DNA of 18,121 nt, taken from assembly GCA_964591275.1 (NCBI GenBank), contig CAZQAE010000095.1, positions 1 to 18,121 on the forward strand, written 5' to 3'. Made by a program: the position numbers and the translations under genes. The stretch comes from G963674685 sp964591275. Its GTDB lineage: Bacteria; Lernaellota; Lernaellaia; JACKCT01. Below the pieces are notes generated by a model. It saw only the letters and a list, made by a program, of their open reading frames with translations, had not been told where the DNA came from and did not search any database. Every line of letters begins with the position of its first letter. Within the stretch, counting starts at the first letter, position 1. Positions 15,865 through 18,121 of this stretch are shown here, piece after piece.

Positions 15865-16299
15865 GTGCCTCTGAGAACCCAACAATTTCTGATCTTCTGT
15901 TGTCTGGGCTTTTCCCTTCTGGTCGTGAGCGGGATGGTTTATTTAGTTCACAACACTATGGCGGATATTTCCGGCAAAAATTCTGTACAGGCAACGCCGG
16001 TCGCCATTGTCGAATTGGACCAGGGCGATTTTCAAGGCTATGAGATAGTCATGTTCGAAGCAAAGCCGACGCAAAAACAGACACCTCCAAAACTGCTGAG
16101 CGAAGCTCGTCCTGATTTACATAATAAGACGGTGAAAACGACCCAACAGCCCGGCAAATCAGAAAAAATATCCGCTTTCCTGACGACGACAGAAGTGAAA
16201 GTCACTGACAAAGACGGACTGGCTGTCGGCAAGACCGCCGCTTCCGGGCAAAAATGCGGGGAATGCAAAATCCTCAGCGAATCAGCCGTACGCAATTAG
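15865..16299 (+). CDS. Small single-pass membrane protein, unrecognised
   Basis: Protein of 144 residues starting at GTG 15865, with AGGGA at 15852-15856 eight bases upstream. Residues of about 8-29 form one hydrophobic segment after a positively charged N-terminus, fitting an uncleaved inner-membrane anchor with the rest in the periplasm. The remainder is rich in K, T, Q and S with no recognised domain. A C-x-x-C pair (K-C-G-E-C) lies about 15 residues from the C-terminus and could bind metal or form a disulfide. It is 98 bases after the PBP operon and convergent with the minus-strand gene at 16323, with 23 bases between them. Function unknown. Reading-frame length and the start signals support a real gene, but less strongly than for its neighbours. 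Confidence 0.65.
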   Translation: MPLRTQQFLIFCCLGFSLLVVSGMVYLVHNTMADISGKNSVQATPVAIVELDQGDFQGYEIVMFEAKPTQKQTPPKLLSEARPDLHNKTVKTTQQPGKSEKISAFLTTTEVKVTDKDGLAVGKTAASGQKCGECKILSESAVRN

Positions 16300-16322
16300 C
16301 GATCTTCCCGCCATCCCCCTGG

Positions 16323-17075
16323 CTAATAGGGATTCTCTGAAACAAAGCCGAATTGCGTTGCGATACCGAAGAACAGAACGTTCAGGTAGATTTCTTGCGG
16401 CGTATCGGAGGATTCAAGCTTGTATGGAATAATGGTGAAGGTGTAATCGACGAAAGCCGAAAGATACATGTAGCCGTGGGACACAGGAAGAAAAATGCCG
16501 CCGACTTCCAGGCCGAAGAGGCCTGATATGGCGGGATCGAATTCCGCCAGAATATCCGACTCGCTAAACTCCGACCGGATAACTCCGAATCGCGCGTTGC
16601 CGAAGGCATTCGCCGGAAGGGGATCGCCGAAATCGAGCAGTTTCCATTTCCTGTTCTGGAAATACTCCACGTATCCCATGCGGAAGATCACAGTGCTTTC
16701 ATTAAAGCGAAGGTCCTCATCGGCTGAGAATTTCGGTGTCTGGAAATTCCCCGCGAAATTACGGTACTCGGCGGAAAAACCAAGATAGACGTTACTATTG
16801 GTGATGGCGAAACAGGTCGCCCCGAGGACATTGCCGGGATAGGTTCGACCGGACAGCGCATAATCAGTTCTGCTTTCTTCCGATGCTCTTTGCGGGGGGC
16901 TTGTAACGCTCCAGATGATTTCGGCCAAGCCGACGGCCAGCAGGTTGTACTCTCCACCGACGCCAAAAGCGGCCCCATGCGCGCATGTGGGAAGGGCTAT
17001 CAAAAGCGATAAAATTGTAAAAATGGTTTTCCTGTTGATTGGAGTCTCCGAGCATTGATATGTGAACAGGACCAC
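16323..17075 (-). CDS. Exported beta-rich protein, possible outer-membrane beta-barrel
   Basis: Up to 250 residues. A signal peptide is clear (N-R-K-T-I-F-T-I-L-S-L-L-I-A-L, with a likely cut after A-H-G or A-H-G-A). The mature part alternates polar and hydrophobic residues with many aromatic, Gly and Asp/Asn residues (for example Y-L-G-F-S-A-E-Y-R-N-F, F-R-M-G-Y-V-E-Y-F, M-Y-L-S-A-F-V-D-Y-T-F) and ends in an aromatic residue, as outer-membrane barrels often do. No family recognised. The start is uncertain: the first in-frame start is GTG 17075, but the only good ribosome site, AGGAG, overlaps that GTG. No other standard in-frame start gives a full signal peptide. It is transcribed alone, convergent with the gene ending at 16299. 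Confidence 0.75.
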   Translation of the reverse strand: MVLFTYQCSETPINRKTIFTILSLLIALPTCAHGAAFGVGGEYNLLAVGLAEIIWSVTSPPQRASEESRTDYALSGRTYPGNVLGATCFAITNSNVYLGFSAEYRNFAGNFQTPKFSADEDLRFNESTVIFRMGYVEYFQNRKWKLLDFGDPLPANAFGNARFGVIRSEFSESDILAEFDPAISGLFGLEVGGIFLPVSHGYMYLSAFVDYTFTIIPYKLESSDTPQEIYLNVLFFGIATQFGFVSENPY

Positions 17076-17168
17076 TCCTGAAAATTTTATTGAGCATAAA
17101 GGAATTGAGTCGGATGTCTACGTTGGGAAGGGGAACGAAAAAATTGCGTCTCAAATTTACGCCCTCGT

Positions 17169-17194
17169 TTTATAGGCCGTTCGGAACGTGTCAA
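17169..17194 (-). promoter_or_regulatory. Candidate promoter of the minus-strand exported protein
   Basis: On the minus strand a perfect TTGACA (17194 to 17189) is followed by TATAAA (17174 to 17169). The spacer is 14 bases, clearly shorter than usual, so the match may be partly chance. It lies about 95 bases before the GTG at 17075. Confidence 0.3.
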
Positions 17195-17309
17195 CGATAA
17201 TGAAACACCGTTTTTCAAAGTTTAGCGTGCACCCTTCTGATTCTCCGTATTTGTAGGAATATTACAGCGCGTCGGGAAAATTTGCCAGCGTTTTATAAGG
17301 CAAGGAAAT

Positions 17310-17771
17310 TCATTTGGACTTTTGGGGGAGTTCCCTCAACGGCACGAAGATAAACCCCTCTCGGATGACTTTTTCCTCTTCGTCAAAACTCGGAGCCTCG
17401 CCAAGCATTTTGACCTTTCCTTCGAGGGCGCACCGCGCCACGTAGGCGCAGAGTATTGCGTCGGCCTGGTCGTCTGATGGGATAAGAATACCAGGACAAG
17501 ATAGACCGAGCATTTTCATCACCTTGGTGAACAGATCGCTATACTCGACAGGTTGCTTTCTTTTGGAAGAAATTGGCTTATCTGTAAGCGCTTTTAAGAC
17601 TGGTCGTGGGTAGGTTTCAATGGTCTTGCTTTTGGATTGACCACCATTATATAGGCTCGATCGGTGATGCCAGAGAGTGTGACAACGACTGAATACTATA
17701 CCAATCCCGAATGGCCTGCGCTTGTGGCGACTGTCAACGCCTGGAAATTCGATGGCATGGAATGAATTTGA
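17310..17771 (-). pseudogene. DUF429 (predicted RNase H-fold nuclease) remnant without a start codon
   Basis: The minus-strand frame is open for 153 codons from just after a TAA at 17774-17772 to the TGA at 17312-17310. Its last 100 or so residues match the C-terminal half of DUF429 proteins: I-E-T-Y-P-R-P-V-L-K-A-L, then D-D-Q-A-D-A-I-L-C-A-Y-V-A-R, and finally E-G-F-I-F-V-P-L. The N-terminal half with the first catalytic Asp is missing, and no ATG, GTG or TTG occurs in frame before GTG 17522, which would leave only 70 residues. The stretch above about 17640 no longer looks clearly like the family, so the break may lie there. Most likely a 5'-truncated or frameshifted gene; a small live protein from 17522 is less likely. 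Confidence 0.65.
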
Positions 17772-17880
17772 TTAAGCGAAAAAGAGAATTTTCATCCGCA
17801 AAAGTGGTTGCACTTGTGGTTGCAGTGGCTAGAAACAAGGGGTGCGAGGCGCGTAAGTGCTTGAAAAGGCTGGTATTGAA

Positions 17881-17979
17881 TGGCGGAAGCGGGTGGGAAT
17901 CGAACCCACCGGGGACGTGATTAGCGCCCCCCACGCGGCTTTGAAGGCCGGGCGGCACACCAGCTACCGATCCGCTTCC
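17881..17979 (-). tRNA. selC: tRNA-Sec (selenocysteine, anticodon TCA)
   Basis: Read on the minus strand from 17979. An 8 bp acceptor GGAAGCGG/CCGCTTCC (17979-17972 with 17892-17885), discriminator G, and an encoded CCA (17883-17881). The anticodon TCA (17944-17942) sits in loop CTTCAAA. There is a long variable arm (GGGG.../...CCCC with an inner CG pair) and the T arm GTGGG-TTCGATT-CCCAC. The mature length is 96 bases before CCA, matching the unusually long bacterial tRNA-Sec (E. coli 95). Once charged and converted to Sec-tRNA it reads in-frame UGA with SelB. The anticodon stem contains one apparent C-C mismatch in my pairing. Confidence 0.97.
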
Positions 17980-17987
17980 GTCGACTA

Positions 17988-18015
17988 TCTATTCCGGTTG
18001 TTTTGCGAATGTCAA
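17988..18015 (-). promoter_or_regulatory. Weak promoter candidate for tRNA-Sec
   Basis: A perfect TTGACA on the minus strand (18015 to 18010), 31 bases before the mature 5' end of tRNA-Sec. The best -10 at 16-17 bases' spacing (AATAGA or ATAGAT) is poor. If used, transcription would start almost at the first base of the tRNA. The rest of 17980-18121 shows no gene. Confidence 0.28.
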
Positions 18016-18121
18016 TGAAAATGGTCTTTTGCGACGTTTAGAGCATTATTGCCTTGTCATCCCCCGACATTTTTCGTTTAATCATGATTGCTGCGCAATG
18101 ATCGACGCTAACGACCGTTTA

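Noticed and set aside
16295..16327. Inverted repeat ATTAGC/GCTAAT between the two convergent genes, possible bidirectional terminator
   Set aside because: The loop is 21 bases, the stem is AT-rich and no T run follows on either strand.
17667..17765. 32-codon plus-strand frame starting at ATG 17667
   Set aside because: The peptide looks compositionally natural, but there is no ribosome site and it lies antisense to the DUF429 frame. It could be a gene scrap, but it cannot be supported.
1..18121. Search for CRISPR arrays, insertion sequences, phage or defence genes
   Set aside because: No regularly spaced direct repeats, transposase motifs, terminal inverted repeats or defence-family proteins were seen on either strand.

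Overview
The window comes from a Gram-negative bacterium, most likely an uncultured anaerobe of the broad deltaproteobacterial type. The signs are outer-membrane-style lipoproteins (one with a long aspartate-rich linker after the lipid-anchor cysteine), a four-gene 2-oxoacid:ferredoxin oxidoreductase operon, a PBP1b-type peptidoglycan synthase, a LonC-like protease and a selenocysteine tRNA. No phage, insertion sequence, CRISPR array or plasmid gene is visible, so this looks like ordinary chromosome. The phylum is inference only.

Layout. (1) 1-36: 5' part of an initiator tRNA-Met on the minus strand, cut by the window edge. (2) 37-443: a 407-base gap with strong hairpins close to the next gene. 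(3) 444-2708: a secreted lipoprotein with an endonuclease/exonuclease/phosphatase domain and two tandem copies of an unrecognised beta-rich domain. (4) About 2709-2850: an orphan C-terminal scrap of an ABC exporter ATPase on the minus strand. (5) 3000-7379: the operon porG - (NfnB/GltD-like + PorD ferredoxin fusion) - porA - porB, with overlapping or near-abutting genes. It encodes a TPP enzyme that oxidises a 2-oxoacid (probably pyruvate) to acyl-CoA and CO2. The fused flavoprotein suggests that electrons can also reach NAD(P). (6) 7460-7593: tRNA-Thr(CGT) with a recognisable stable-RNA-type promoter and a terminator-like hairpin between promoter and tRNA.

(7) 7749-15766: a tightly coupled cell-envelope operon. 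It encodes a bifunctional class A PBP with a UB2H-like region, a TPR lipoprotein that overlaps it by ATGA (candidate LpoP-like activator), a LonC/AAA_32-type protease, and a lipoprotein joining a degenerate alkaline-phosphatase-superfamily domain to TPR repeats. (8) 15865-16299: an unrecognised small single-pass membrane protein, probably with its own extended -10 promoter. (9) 16323-17075, minus strand: an unrecognised exported, beta-rich, possibly outer-membrane protein. (10) 17310-17771, minus strand: a DUF429 (RNase H-fold) reading frame without a usable start codon, probably a remnant. (11) 17881-17979, minus strand: tRNA-Sec (selC), with CCA encoded.

The most unusual parts are the PBP-lipoprotein-LonC-AlkP/TPR operon and the NfnB-PorD fusion inside the por operon. 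I did not find a clear-cut new defence or mobile system.
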